From contig CM047431.1 of assembly GCA_026168455.1 (NCBI GenBank), positions 60,284,910-60,348,909 on the forward strand: a DNA stretch of 64,000 nt. The letters run 5' to 3'. The DNA is from Theocolax elegans. Lineage: Eukaryota; Arthropoda; Insecta; Hymenoptera; Cerocephalidae. Shown piece by piece: positions 37,146 to 50,482 of the stretch. A program made the translations under genes and the position numbers. The first letter of the stretch is position 1, and each line of letters starts with the position of its first letter. Under the pieces are notes generated by a model. It did no database searches. It worked only from the letters and a program-made list of their open reading frames with translations, and was not told where the DNA came from.

Positions 37146-37612
37146 TATGATGTTTATGAGGCATAACTTACAACAGCGGTCTTGGCCAGTAAGCTAACCA
37201 CCGCCATTCGAAAGCTCTCGAAAAATGTGATCTTTTAAGCGGTGTTAGATCAAAATCGATTGTGGTGTGGTCGCCTTTTTGATATTCAATATTTCCGAGC
37301 GTTCTATCTCTTCGAGATTTTAAAATTAAGAATTGTAACCCAGATAGATAAGTTCTAAAGATTATTTTGAACAAAAGTTGTTTATAATGTTTTTTCAAAA
37401 AAATCAATAGATTTTGAGATAAATGGCTTTAAATATAATAATTTTTCTAAAAATTTGAAAAATTTCCACTTTTCATGGTCGAATAACTCTTAAGCAAATT
37501 ATTTTTAAAACCTAAAAATTTTTTTCTATCTTCTGGAAGATATTTCCAGCCTGTTCTCAAATTTTGGAGCGATTTAAAATTTTCATCGTACCACTTAACG
37601 CGAAATAGCCCA
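37146..37612. mobile_element. Diverged half copy of fold-back family A
   Basis: Right-end motif TACCACTTAACGCGAAATAG then CCCATATATATA parallels GACCACTTCACGTGGAATAC then CCCATATATA of intact copies. Inner motifs such as CGAATAACTCTTAAGCAAAT also align. It abuts the left end of the next family A copy at 37624. Confidence 0.55.
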
Positions 37613-37784
37613 TATATATATATGGGGTATTCCACGTGAAGTGGTCCGATCAAAATTTTAAAATGCACCAAATTTTGGGTACACTTTGCAAATGTTTTTC
37701 AGAATACAGAAAAAAATTTTTAGGTACAGGAATTTATTTGCTCAAAAGTTATTCTAACCTCAAAAAGTGAATTTTTCCATATTT

Positions 37785-38350
37785 TTTTGAACAATACTTT
37801 GCACACGGATCTTATTCAGTAACTTTAATGCAGACAATTTATCCCAAAAATTTGGCATTTGTCGAAAATTTTATTGCAATCGATTATTATAGTGGATGCC
37901 GTTCATTAACATCTGGTTAAATGGTCAGTGTAATTGATAATCCAAGGAATCACTTCGGCATTTCTATAAATATCCAGTTATTTTATCACTATACCTATTA
38001 TAATGGGTATAATGATATACTACATTGTATCGACATTTATCATTACAAACTTTAAGTTATTGGAATAAATTACAGCGATTCGTTCATTTATCCCCTACGT
38101 ATAAACGAATCAAAGGTAGTGTTAACAATATTAAAACAAAAATTAAAAGCTAGAGGTATTTCTGTATATACATTATATCAATTAGTGCATATCATTATTA
38201 ATGACAGTATGAGAATAATGAGTGATTATTTGTCTGAATTTTAGTTTATTAGTTACATGGTGTAATAGTGCGAATGTAGTTTGATGGTAAGTTTTATATT
38301 AAACATTTCCATTTCCATTTAAATATTAATAATTTTATCAAAACTATATA
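37785..38350. repeat. Dispersed duplication, copy 2, inside the interrupted element
   Basis: Copy of 36125-36712. Its left junction falls in a run of T shared with the fold-back element, suggesting microhomology-mediated insertion or template switching. Confidence 0.85.
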
Positions 38351-38984
38351 TATATGGGTGGTTCTCTGTGACATCGAAGATGAAAAAAATAAATATTGCT
38401 ATAACTGTGGGAATATGTTTTAGAGGTATCCAGTAGTTCTCCTGAATTTTTTCAGATTTTTTCTGGGCCATTATTTTAAGTTACAGAGAGTCAAAGTTGA
38501 CATTTTAGCATTTTTTGCATTATATGCCCATTTTCATGAATTTTTAGCTCCCAAAGGATGCATTTTTCACTGAAAACATAAGTATGACTTTTTTTGTAAA
38601 ATTTTCCGAACTTTTCATTAAAAATACTTTTAAAGACATAAATGTATACTGTCACACTCTTGTAAGCCATTTAAACCTTAAATAGTGAAAATCAGCAATT
38701 CTGCTCCGGACTCTGGTAACCTAATACTGTCTAAAAGATGTCTTTTTATAGTCAGAAACTGCCTAAACATTTCCAGAGTAGGTCTAAATCATTAAGATCA
38801 CTTATGGTCAAAATATCCGGGAAAAGTGCCCGAAATATTAATAGAAATGTATATTTGATGCCTTATAACGATGAATCTAGTAGCATGATCATTGCAAAAA
38901 AATTATGCACTTACCTTGGAATGGTAGAAAAGTATCTCCACTTGTTTCAGTATCTATCTAATCCCCTGTAAGCTGCTAAAAATA
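38351..38984. other. Unidentified segment within the interrupted element
   Basis: Starts GGGTGGTTCTCTGTGACATC after a TA run and shows no similarity elsewhere in the window. A 77-codon open frame (38738-38971, starting MSFYSQKLPKHFQSRSKS) is present but unrecognised. Possibly a piece of another repeat carried in. Confidence 0.35.
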
Positions 38985-40455
38985 CAACTTTTACTATATA
39001 ACATTATATGTAACATTCGTTGCTAATATATCTAGAATTTATTCTTCTGGGTTAGAATTTCTAATCTCAAGGTCAATGTTACATAAACTACATGTCAATA
39101 TTCAACTTGAAAAAGTGCAAGTGCGCCACCTTTGATTTTTTCATCCAAAAGTCTAAATGAAAGCTTGGAGCAATACCTTTCAAATGGTCTGTAGCATTTT
39201 TATGGCCTCCAATTCTGTAAAAAGTTATGATAATTTAAAGAAACACGAAATTTTTTAAAAATTTAAATGGGAATTACCATGTTAATTTTTGTGAATTTTT
39301 TGTCTTTCTTTAAATTGTCATAACTTTTTACAGAATTGGAGGCCATAAAAATGCTACAGACCATTTGAAAGGTATTGCTCCAAGCTTTCTTTTAGACTTT
39401 TGGATGAAAAAATCAAAGGTGGCGCACTTGCACTTTTTTCAAGTTGAATATTGACATGTAGTTTATGTAACATTGACCTTGAGATTAGAAATTCTAACCC
39501 AGAAGAATAAATTCTAGATATAATTAGCAACGAATGTTACATACAATGTTCTATAGTAAAAGTTGATAGATTTTGAGTTATATAGCGGTAACCAGCTGGT
39601 GTTGAAAAAAAATATGGAAAAATTCACTTTTTGAGGTTAGAATAACTTTTGAGCAAATAGATTCCAGTACCTAAAAATTTTTTTCTGTATTCTGAAAAAC
39701 ATTTGCAAAGTGTACCCAAAATTTGGTGCATTTTAAAATTTTGATCGGACCACTTCACGTGGAATACCCCATATATATATTTAAAATTTTTTTTTTCAAG
39801 AATAGATAATATATGTATTTTTTCTGTGCGCAAAAAAAAGTTGTGAATATAACTTGAAAGAATGTCTATTAGTTTACTTATTCTTGATAAAATTCATAAA
39901 ATAAAAACGGACCTAAAATTTAATGTAATGTTTTTAAAAAGAAAATGCACAATTTTTCGAAGATAAAATAAATATTAATCAAGTGTAACATACACTTTTC
40001 CAAATATCTATATGAAATATACAATAAGTTAAAAATTAAATACATTAATTATTGCATTTTTAAGATAAATCTGTTATAAACAGTAATGGCAAAAGAAAAT
40101 TCAAATTTTAACAGTGGCAATATAAAATACGAATTACATTTGAAAAGTTTTTCGAAAATTATTAATTTAGAAGCATTTAATTTAAATATTATTTAAATAA
40201 AAATTTAAAAATTGTATGGATATATAAGTGAGTAGATTACGTATATTTATATAAAACAATATTTTAAATAAACAAATGTGTATTTATTAGAAAAAAAGGT
40301 TATTTAAGGAATGCCTTTGTTTATAATAATTAAAATTAATATATGGGGTCTGTGACTAAAGGGAAAAAATAAATTGGTATAATATGATTAAAACGTAAAT
40401 TTTGAAAGAGGGTGCAAAATTATGAATTATGGCTTCGCCCCCCCTAGTATATATA

Positions 40456-40955
40456 TACCTTTCAAATGGTCTGTAGCATTTTTATGGCCTCCAATTCTGT
40501 AAAAAGTTATGATAATTTAAAGAAACACGAAACTTTTTTAAAAATTTAAATGGGAATTCCCATGTTAATTTTGTGAAATTTTTTGTCTTTCTTTAATTGT
40601 CATAACTTTTTACAGAATTGGAGGCCATAAAAATGCTACAGACCATTTGAAAGGTATTGCTCCAAGCTTTCTTTTAGACTTTGGATGAAAAAATCAAAGG
40701 TGGCGCACTTGCACTTTTTTTCAAGTTGAATATTGACATTGTCGTTTATGTAACATGACCTTGAGATTAGAATTCTAACCCAGAAGAATAAATTCTAGAT
40801 ATAATTAGCAACGAATGTTACATATAATGTTCTATAGTAAAAGTTGATAGATTTTGAGTTATATAGCGGTAAACCCAGCTAGTGTTGAAAAAAATATGGA
40901 AAAATTCACTTTTTGAGGTTTAGAATAACTTTTGAGCAAATAGATTCCAGTACCT
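40456..40955. mobile_element. Fold-back element family A, internal fragment
   Basis: Matches the central hairpin and right arm of 46604-47603, from TACCTTTCAAATGGTCTG to AGATTCCAGTACCT. Both termini are missing; upstream lies GCTTCGCCCCCCCTAG. Confidence 0.8.
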
Positions 40956-40959
40956 GGCC

Positions 40960-42955
40960 CAGATTATACTAATATAAGATGGTATTTTTTTTGTAAATTG
41001 AAATGTACGCAGTTTAAAAATTTAAGTTTGAAAATAATTATTCTTAATTTTGAGGTTTAGTTAAGAGATTATCTAATTATAATTGCGGCAACTTCTGGTA
41101 TGTACGTATATATTGACCACCTTATATAGTTGGTCAACGGATAATACACCGACCACAGTTTCTTTTTATTTATCGAAAGCAATAAATCATACTTAAAACT
41201 CATTTGCGTAAATATACCGCGGTGCCCATTAAGTATAATCTACATACAATTTATATATTTCGGTTAAACAGTTTTTTAAATGTTACCTGGCACAAAATGT
41301 TGGAATTACATATGTTTTGTTCGTGTGCAAGTCGAGCTGTACACATGTATAGTGGTAATTAATACCTGAGGTTTCTAAGATGAACTGGTTCTGTATATCA
41401 TATGCGATAAAAAAAGTTTGCTCCATTCTGTTTTATATATTATTATACGATCAAATTAAATAATTTTCTTATTTTACAATCGATTTTTAAGTAACCTTGT
41501 ACACTGTACTTTTTTGGGTGTCTCAATATGAATTTGGCAATAGACCGACTCAATATGGCTTCAAATGTTTATATATCATCATCACATCGAGTAAGTTTCA
41601 TGTTTCTAAATGGGTATTGATGAAACTTGGTATACATTTTAACATTTTCAGTCCTAAAAGTGATAAATGATTGATTTGTTTCAATACCTTAGATTGATAC
41701 TAATATATATATATATATATATATATACTAGATTAAAAATTAATCTATGAGGTTTATCCTATAATCAATCTTCAAGATTAATAAACATTCACTTGACTAT
41801 AAGTGCAAAAGTTAATCGTTTCAGATTTATATTAATTGTTATCAATTTTATTAATTGCAATGAACATTTAAATTAATAATCAGCTATTAACACTACATTA
41901 ATACTATACATACTATACATATATACTTATTCCATTTTTGGAAAAGATATAAAATGTATACAAAAAATTTATATAAAAAAGTATTACGCCCTTTTTCCTC
42001 GCTGTAAAATGTTACACAAACGATTGAATTTTAACAGACATTGTTTAAATATAAATAAACTATAATAGCAGATGATATTTTCAGTTTTTTTATTGATTTC
42101 AATACTTAATTTAATTATTATAATTAAATGTTCGTAAGCAAGTACAAAAAAAATCCGAGGAAGGCTTCGGTGATCCTAACTCATACTCGATATATGCAGT
42201 TGGGTATAAAATCATTGTGAACTGTATAATAGATGATTAATTTTCAACGATGGATATTCATTAAAAATGGATTCTGTTTTTTTTCGCATATATCGCGCGT
42301 TTTCTTTCGCATAAGATGACATTTATTTAAAAGTAAATAGTTCGATCAAAATACACCTGCATATACATATATAATACACATCCGTCGGATCGTTAACAAA
42401 TTAACCAAAGTAAAAAAAAATTGAATTCGAAACAAACCGGCAACACGTTGAAATAAATATCAAGTAGCCACAATGTAATCCTAAGATAATAAAATGAAAA
42501 ACTAATTTGTAGATGAATAAAGGTACAAAACATAAAAAAACAACTAAATGAGTATATGTGGTTTACGTATACACGCATAGTCTAATTAGATGCGTAAGAT
42601 CGTAGACAGCGTTACACAATCACTCGCAACGCACCTGTATATGTATATATATATACTGCACGTATAGTCCCCGTAACCGTCAATGGGAATAGAAGGATGG
42701 AAAGAAAAATTCTTACATATATATATAAGTAAGCTGCAAAAAAAGGAAACGCGGAAATGCGTCTCGCGGTCACGGCCTATATTTTCCCGACTACTTGACC
42801 TGCGTGAAAGAGGCTCGAAGAAGTGCGAGAGATGGCACTTTGATCGCCCTCGGGCAATTCTTTTAACTTCTCTTTTTTTTTTTCTTGTCGATGTACTTAT
42901 ATGTATACTTATGTACGTATGTGCAAGTGACCCGTTGCAACCGGTTTGACGTATC

Positions 42956-42987
<32 letters not shown>

Positions 42988-43790
42988 GATACACGTTGTC
43001 AATTTTTTGTTTCGTTTACTGTTCGTGTCGTCAGCTAGTCGTTGTTATCGTTTAAAATTTTAAGATATTTGATTGTTCGCGTTTCCAAAGAAGTATATAT
43101 ATATCGAGTGCGTTATAAACCCAAAATTGTAAAAAGTTATGGTACACTGATTATTACATACGTATTCGTTTAAATAATTCTTAAACAGATCACACACAAA
43201 CATCTAAAAATCAATTTTAACTAAACATCGTACAGAAATGAATAAATTTGTTTCCACTTTAATAACTATATAATTGAAAAAATCTTACGATCAATCTAAT
43301 TACGCGAGAAAACATTAAGATGACAAAACGAAAGTTCTTTTAGTTCCTTATAGTTCTGACATTACCATTAATTGTTTGTACATTTCTTTTATCTTAGTCT
43401 GCTATAACGTCTCATTAAAATAAAACTGATTCTTTTTGTATATCTCGAAATAGATCCAAAACGTTGAATGTCATTAACTCTGTTCCGATTACTTCACCAG
43501 GCTCTTGTTGTTTCATTTACATATACATATATGTTACATAATTTTTTCGAGAGAAAGTACAGAGTTCTTTACTTCTAAAATACTTCCTTTGAATGCAGAT
43601 TTTTCTTTGGAATAGTCATGCGTGTCACTGTGTGTGATAATTATCGAAATTTAAAACTAAGTGTAGGTGTTTAAAAATTTAGTTAATTCGTTGTCGATAT
43701 ATATCGATTATATATACGTGCGTCAATAATAGCATTACTGGAGTGAAAATTTTACTATGCCTGATCGAAGTTACTATAACTAAATAGACA
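40960..43790. other. AT-rich region, no supported gene
   Basis: TA microsatellites at 41704-41727 and 42961-42987. At 42650-42960 GC and CpG are raised (ACGCGGAAATGCG, CGCGGTCACGG), with overlapping open frames on both strands and no clear splice structure. This may be a promoter or 5' UTR. Confidence 0.3.
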
Positions 43791-43795
43791 GCGAA

Positions 43796-44280
43796 AATGG
43801 TTGGTATTGACTCCCGATGAAACGCTTTTTCGCCCATTTCTCGCACATTTATTGCAATGAGCAAACCACCAATAAAGTATTCATTTCTGGGTAATGTTCT
43901 AAACAAAATGCGAAGCATGTTGTGAAATTTGATCCCTTTTACCATTTCCGATCGAGTCCGACAATTGTTTGCGTCGTACAAACACTCATTTTCAAGATAT
44001 TTTAACTTTTATAAATTAATCACCAAATTGAACCGAAACATTTTTGCAGGCTTGTTCATAGCCTATAATGCGCCAGGTATCCTGCTTACGGAAACTAGTT
44101 TTACAAGCTTCAAAATACTTAGTTCAATCCTAACATTTATAGATTATTCTATAAAATAGCTAGGAAAGGTTAAAAAAAGCGTTTCATCGCAAGCCCAAAA
44201 ATATACCTAGTTTTAGCCTATTTCTAGTTTAACTGGCTTGGTAATGCTCACTAAATGGATTTCAATTCTACTAGGGACAT
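43796..44280. mobile_element. Fold-back-type repeat family E, larger copy
   Basis: GATGAAACGCTTTTT (43815) and AAAAAGCGTTTCATC (44175) are inverted partners. The right end, read in reverse complement, gives GTCCCTAGTAGAATTG, matching the start of the 603-866 fragment. No ORF. Confidence 0.5.
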
Positions 44281-44457
44281 ATCTGTTGAATTAAACATTG
44301 TATTCCTAATTTAAATCTTTAAGTTAAAAATTAATTAATATAATCGTGTAATTTGTATAACTAAAAGAAAAGGATAACAAGAGAAAAAACGTTAATTAAA
44401 GTTGAGCTTATAACTTTGTTTCTATTCTATTATTCAGTCACATTAGCTTTAATTTAT

Positions 44458-45780
44458 TTTTATACAATTCGATATCAGAGTAAATTTTGCGTTGAATTTT
44501 TATGAAAATTCACACGATTCAATTGCTTACATTGTTAATAAATAATTAAATTGTATTTAAGAACTTATCGGCTGACAAAATCAGTATACCATTTTGAACA
44601 AAAATAAACAGGTTTTTAATTTTTAATTTTTTTCCAAACTCTAAAGCCTTCTTTTTAATTTGAAATTAACTATGGAGAGCATCAATAATCACTACATTGG
44701 TTTAAGAAAATATTTCGAATGACACTTATGTATATATCGTTTAATCCAATACTTTTGCAACGTGTCTCTTACCAAATGTGTGACCACCAATCCGTTACGG
44801 TATAAAAATTTTCATCGATTGCGATGGTGGATTTAGTAACGAATATATATATAGTGAGTATATGTCCGCGTAACTATTCAATTCTAACAGGTGTATAAGA
44901 ACACTTCGTAGAAGTATTCAATAATATAATTTCGAGCATAATTTCGTTTTATATTACGAGTCGAATATTCTAAGAAATGCTTATATCATCTTCTTCCTGA
45001 CGAACCCATATATACATAATAACTCTGACGATAAACTCGAGAAGGCGTATATATGTACCGCTGATTTTTTGTTACATTTTCATATTTTCGCATATTTTAT
45101 TATTTCTTTGTTTTATACATGATATCGTTTTCAAAATGAACTATTGTGTATTTAATGCGAATACTTTGTAACTGTACTTAACTATATCTCGACTCAAAAG
45201 TTTGGATTGAGAAAGGTAAAAAAAATTATCCCAACTACACAGTTTTACGTCTAGGATCCTAATGATGTTACGCGAACACACCGGCTGCAGCTTCGCCGTA
45301 AGATTAAATTAACGGGTTGTAATAGACATAATTATAGAGACGCATTAAAAGTATTTTATTTATAAATAAAAATGTCGTTATTTATATGGACAAACCAAGA
45401 CGTTACTGCTCCATCTGAATAAATCCGAATAGAAAAATATTGAGCCATTTAAAAATGGCTAAGGAAACCTTTTCGACTCAAATACCGCGAAGAGTTGGAT
45501 AAAGAAATTATAAATCACTTTTGACCTCAACTAACTGTTATACTTGTAAAACATATTTCAACGATGACACATTTACTAATTCTATTACGCACTAGCCGTT
45601 TTTTTCATTAAAAACCATGAAAATATTATCTAAAACAAGTACAAAAAACTATATATTTGATTTTTGGTGCATTGATCCACGGTACAGACGGTTTACGACA
45701 AGTCACTTTTCAGAAAGATAATGACCGTTGAATGGATATCTATTTTAACAGATAGGATTTTTAACACAATTTTCATATAC
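44458..45780. repeat. Tandem duplication unit 1 (about 1.32 kb)
   Basis: Begins TTTTATACAATTCGATATCA and ends AATTTTCATATAC. The same unit follows directly, split into 45781-46048 and 48167-49258. Sequence agreement is very high, including CpG-rich motifs such as CCGGCTGCAGCTTCGCCG. No ORF of note. Confidence 0.9.
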
Positions 45781-46048
45781 TTTTATACGATTCGATATCA
45801 GAGTAAATTTTGCGTTGAATTTTATGAAAATTCACACGATTCAATTGTTTACATTGTTAATAAATAATTAAATTGTATTTAAGAACTTATCGGCTAACAA
45901 AATCAGCATACCATTTTGGACGAAACGTCGTTTAAAAAAATAGACAGGTTTTAAATTTTTCATTTTTTTCAAACTCTATGGCCTTCTTTTTAATTTGAAA
46001 TTAACTATGGAGAGCATCAATAATCACTACATTGGTTTAAGAAAATAT

Positions 46049-48166
46049 ATACTTTTACACAAATTCAAAACGATCACTCAAATACAGTTTTACCGATTTT
46101 AAAGAAGATTTAGAAAAGAGTTTTGATATAACACTATTATTACAAAATAAAGTTCAGAAAAAGGACTCAATACACTTTAAGTTTCGATTGATAATCGAAA
46201 CCCGTAATTCGACAACATAGACCTTTATTGAGAAATAACAGTTACTATTCCTAGTAGAAATCTGACCATAAATGTAACGTTTTTTAAGTTAAAATTGCCA
46301 AGTGACATAAAATAACAAATAAATGCCTAATTAATACCAAAATTAAAGTTTTATTTAACCCCCGAATTTGAAATTTCTACTAGAGCATAAATCAAAATAG
46401 ATTGAATCACCTCGATGTGAATGTGGTTAGAAAAGTATATTGACCACACATTATGGCACTGCTTTCTGTACCAAAAAAAAATCTTTAAGAAATGTCAATT
46501 TTATTTATCCTTATAAATATACATTGTATAATCAGTTAGTCTGACATCTTGTAGTGTACATTTTTATACATGATTTAATTCATGTATATATATATATATA
46601 TATGGGGTATTCCACGTGAAGTGGTCCGATCAAAATTTTAAAATGCACCAAATTTTGCGTACACTTTGCAAATGTTTTTCAGAATACAGAAAAAAATTTT
46701 TAGGTACTGGAATCTATTTGCTCAAAAGTTATTCTAACCTCAAAAAGTGAATTTTTCCATATTTTTTTCAACACCAGCTGGGTTTACCGCTATATATCTC
46801 AAAATCTATCAACTTTTACTATAGAACATTATATGTAACATTCGTTGCTAATTATATCTAGAATTTATTCTTCTGGGTTAGAATTTCTAATCTCAAGGTC
46901 AATGTTACATAAACTACATGTCAATATTCAACTTGAAAGAAGTATAAGTGCGCCACAATTGATTTTTTTATTCAAAAGTCTAAAAGAAAGTTTGAGGCAA
47001 TACCTTTCAAATGGTATGCAGCATCTTTATGGCCTCCAATTCTGTAAAAAGTTATGACAATTTAAAGACAGACAAAAAATTCACAAAAATTAACATGGTA
47101 ATTCCCATTTAAATTTTTTAAAAAATTTCGTGTTTCTTTAAATTGTCATAACTTTTTACAGAATTGGAGGCCATAAAAATGCTACAGACCATTTGAAAGC
47201 TATTGCTCCAAGCTTTCTTTTAGACTTTTGGATGAAAAAATCAAAGGTGGCGCACTTGCACTTTTTTCAAGTTGAATATTGACATGTAGTTTATGTAACA
47301 TTGACCTTGAGATTAGAAATTCTAACCCAGAAGAATAAATTCTAGATATAATTAGCAACGAATGTTACATATAATGTTCTATAGTAAAAGTTGATAGATT
47401 TTGAGTTATATATATAGCGGTAAACCCAGCTGGTGTTGAAAAAAATATGGAAAAATTCACTTTTTGAGGTTAGAATAACTTTTGAGCAAATAGATTCCAG
47501 TACCTAAACATTTTTTTCTGTATTCTGAAAAACATTTGCAAAGTGTACCCAAAATTTGGTGCATTTTAAAATTTTGATCGGACCACTTCACGTGGAATAC
47601 CCCATATATATATAATGTGTATAAAAATGTACATATATATTGATTATTTTTTCTTTTTGCTGTATAACTCTAATTAAGGAGTTCAATTAATTCTAGTGAA
47701 TAAAAAATAGAGTATATTTAATGAAAAAATATATGAACAACTTAATAGACTGATATATGGCTGACTATATAGAGTTGCTAAAATTTTGAATCTAAAAGAA
47801 TTTATCGTTCTATATATGTATATTACGATAAATAGATATTGCCGATATAAAAGGAATACTCAAAAAAGTAGAAGAAGGAACAATTCATTTCAAATTTATA
47901 TATAATGGACGATTGTTGTCCTCCTTCCCTATAATACTCTTTTTTTTTTAATGCAAGCTCGATTATTTTACCTTGCGCTTGTAAATTAACAATAATAAAC
48001 GTTAATGTAGATGACGGGAAATTAAAATTTTTGTCTCTCCGTGCAGTATAGACAAACATATTTCAGTATGATTCAACGTTCACGTTTCACTATAAATTTT
48101 TGTCGGACAAGATAGATATATACCTATACCGTATGAATTCTAATATATATGTATATACGTAAAAAA
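46049..48166. mobile_element. 2.1-kb insertion with 14-bp target-site duplication
   Basis: Bounded by the direct repeat GTTTAAGAAAATAT and ending in AAAAAA just before the right copy, which resembles target-primed insertion of a poly(A) element. It holds no long ORF. It contains a complete family A fold-back element (46604-47603), so it is a nested insertion. What the outer element is cannot be told from the sequence. Confidence 0.6.
46604..47603. mobile_element. Complete 1000-bp fold-back element, family A
   Basis: Begins GGGGTATTCCACGTGAAGTG and ends with its reverse complement, inside a TA-repeat target. The two arms (about 470 bp each) are near-perfect reverse complements around a centre near 47069-47130. 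The whole is one giant hairpin. No transposase ORF; the short open frames in the family are mirror images of one another. It is the reference copy for 37624-39770 and 40456-40955. Confidence 0.88.
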
Positions 48167-49259
48167 GTTTAAGAAAATATTTCGAATGACACTCATGTAT
48201 ATATCGTTTAATCCAATACTTTTGCAACGTGTCTCTTACCAAATGTGTGACCACCAATCCGTTACGGTATAAAAATTTTCATCGATTGCGATGGTGGATT
48301 TAGTAACGAATATATATATATATATGTGAGTATATGTCCGCGTAACTATTCAATTCTAACAGGTGTATAAGAACACTTCGTAGAAGTATTCAATAATATA
48401 ATTTCGAGCATAATTTCGTTTTATTATTACGAGTCGAATATTCTAAGAAATGCTTATATCATCTTCTTCCTGACGAACCCATATATACATAATAACTCTG
48501 ACGATAAACTCGAGAAAGGCGTATATATGTACCGCTGATTTTTTGTTACATTTTCATATTTTCGCATATTTTATTATTTCTTTGTTTTATACATGATATC
48601 GTTTTCAAAATGAACTATTGTGTATTTAATGCGAATACTTTGTAACTGTACTTAACTATATCTCGACTCAAAAGTTTGGATTGAGAAAGGTAAAAAAAAT
48701 TATCCCAACTACACAGTTTTACGTCTAGGATCTTAATGATGTTACGCGAACACGCCGGCTGCAGCTTCGCCGCAAGATTAAATTAACGGGTTGTAATAGA
48801 CAATAATTATAGAGACGCATTAAAAGTATTTTAATTATAAATAAAAATGTCGTTATTTATATGGACAAACCAAGACGTTACTGGTCTATCTGAATAATCC
48901 GAATAGAAAAATATCGAGCCATTTAAAAATGGCTAAGGAAACCTTTTCGACTCAAATACCGCGAAGAGTTGGATAAAGAAATTATAAATCACTTTTGACC
49001 TCAACTAACTGTTATACTTGTAAAACATATTTCAACGATGACACATTTACTAATTCTATTATGCACTAGCCGTTTTTTTCATTAAAAACCATGAAAATAT
49101 TATCTAAAACAAGTACAAAAAAACTATGAGATATTTGATTTTTGGTGCATTGATCCACGGTACAGACGGTTTACGACAAGTCACTTTTCAGAAAGATAAT
49201 GACCGTTGAATGGATATCTATTTTAACAGATAGGATTTTTAACACAATTTTCATATACG

Positions 49260-50030
49260 CATGGAAGCTTTGTAAAATTGGATTACACATTAACCTTTCT
49301 AATAATATTATTTTTATTCCTAAACGCTTACTTAAAGTCGAAAAATCAGTTTAAAAGTTTGAATTGATTCATCTAACTTTGTTTAAATATAAATTTCATT
49401 GCTTGAAATAACAAACTGTAAAAAAAACTTTGAATTTTCAAGGTGAACAAATAAGGAGAAAAACGCAATTTTCTTATATTTTTCAAGGTTTTCTCGGCGC
49501 CATAATGTTATAATAACTTGAAACTTTGTAAATGATAGATAATTACATAACGGAGGGCAAATAACTACTGGTTTTGCGTAAATTAATATTAATAAATAAA
49601 TAAATAAATAAATTAATAAATAAATTAATCTTTCTAAATATAAATTAATGAATAATCACTAAATAAATCGTGAATTTTCGGTCACTATCACAAAATTGTA
49701 AATAATTAGTAATTTAATTAGTTAATATTTACTATTTTTATAATGAGTATTCGCTACTTTGGCGATAGTGACCGAATTGTCGTTATTTCTAGTTTTAGAA
49801 AGATAAATAATAAAAGAGAAAAAAAAATACAAAGTGAAAAACATAAATAAACCTGAAAATATAAAAAAAACATGTATACTTACATTTGGAGTTGATTTGT
49901 TTATGAATTATTGCATAATTGCAGTAATTTCAGGAATTAAACTTCGCTAACTGCAATAAGGAGTAAGCCACATGGCTGACGCAACGTATGTAGAACTCCT
50001 ATAGTTAGACAGCATTATTTAATGAATATG
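49260..50030. other. AT-rich spacer
   Basis: AAAT/TAAT simple repeats near 49590-49630; no gene. AAATAAATCGTGAATTTTCG-type sequence and GGTCACTATC/GATAGTGACC (49680-49690, 49763-49773) form an inverted pair about 75 bp apart. Confidence 0.35.
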
Positions 50031-50036
50031 ACATAT

Positions 50037-50482
50037 GACCCCTTAAGTTACAAAGGCAATAAAGTTTATTTCGCATAAGGTCCCATAAGCTAGAAATGCA
50101 ATAAAATTAATTTCCCGTAATGCTCCGTAAACGAAAAGTACAGTAAAATCAATGTCTCATATGGCCCCATAAGCGAAAAATACGTAACATTTTATTTTTC
50201 ACATGTTTAATAAATTTGTTGTATACATAAAAAATATAGAAGTATCTCGCCAATTTCGTGATATTTGTAATTTTTTCTCGGTTTCGAAGGATATATTTTA
50301 AATTTAAAAATAAAGCATTCTAAAATGTCGCAGGGCTACCACTACAAAATTTAAGAAAATAAATGTCTCCAAGACAGCATCTTCTTCAACCTCTTCTTCC
50401 TCTTAACCGTCGTTATGTTAGAAATGCAATAAAATCAATGTCTCATATTACCCCGCAAGCTAAAAATGCAACAAAACTAATT
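50037..50482. repeat. Degenerate 42-bp tandem repeat, interrupted
   Basis: Four units (50037-50205) of the form CCCATAAGCTAGAAATGCAA, TAAAATTAAT, TTCxxxTAAGG. Two more units follow at 50411-50482 after a 205-bp unrelated stretch. Confidence 0.6.

Larger units (their letters stand above)
37624..39770. mobile_element. Fold-back element family A, copy interrupted by about 1.2 kb
   Basis: Left terminus GGGGTATTCCACGTGAAGTG (37624) to about 37789 and the remainder 38985-39770 (ending GGAATACCCC) together rebuild a palindromic element like 46604-47603. Between them lie the 37785-38350 duplicate and a 38351-38984 segment of unknown origin. No transposase is encoded. Confidence 0.75.
45781..49258. 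repeat. Tandem duplication unit 2, split by a 2.1-kb insertion
   Basis: 45781-46048 matches the first part of unit 1 and 48167-49258 the rest. GTTTAAGAAAATAT occurs at both edges (46035-46048 and 48167-48180) but once in unit 1, so it is a 14-bp target-site duplication. Confidence 0.88.

Noticed and set aside
39624..39833. Frames such as VFHVKWSDQNFK in fold-back elements
   Set aside because: Recur in both arms and orientations of family A; explained by the inverted repeat rather than a protein.
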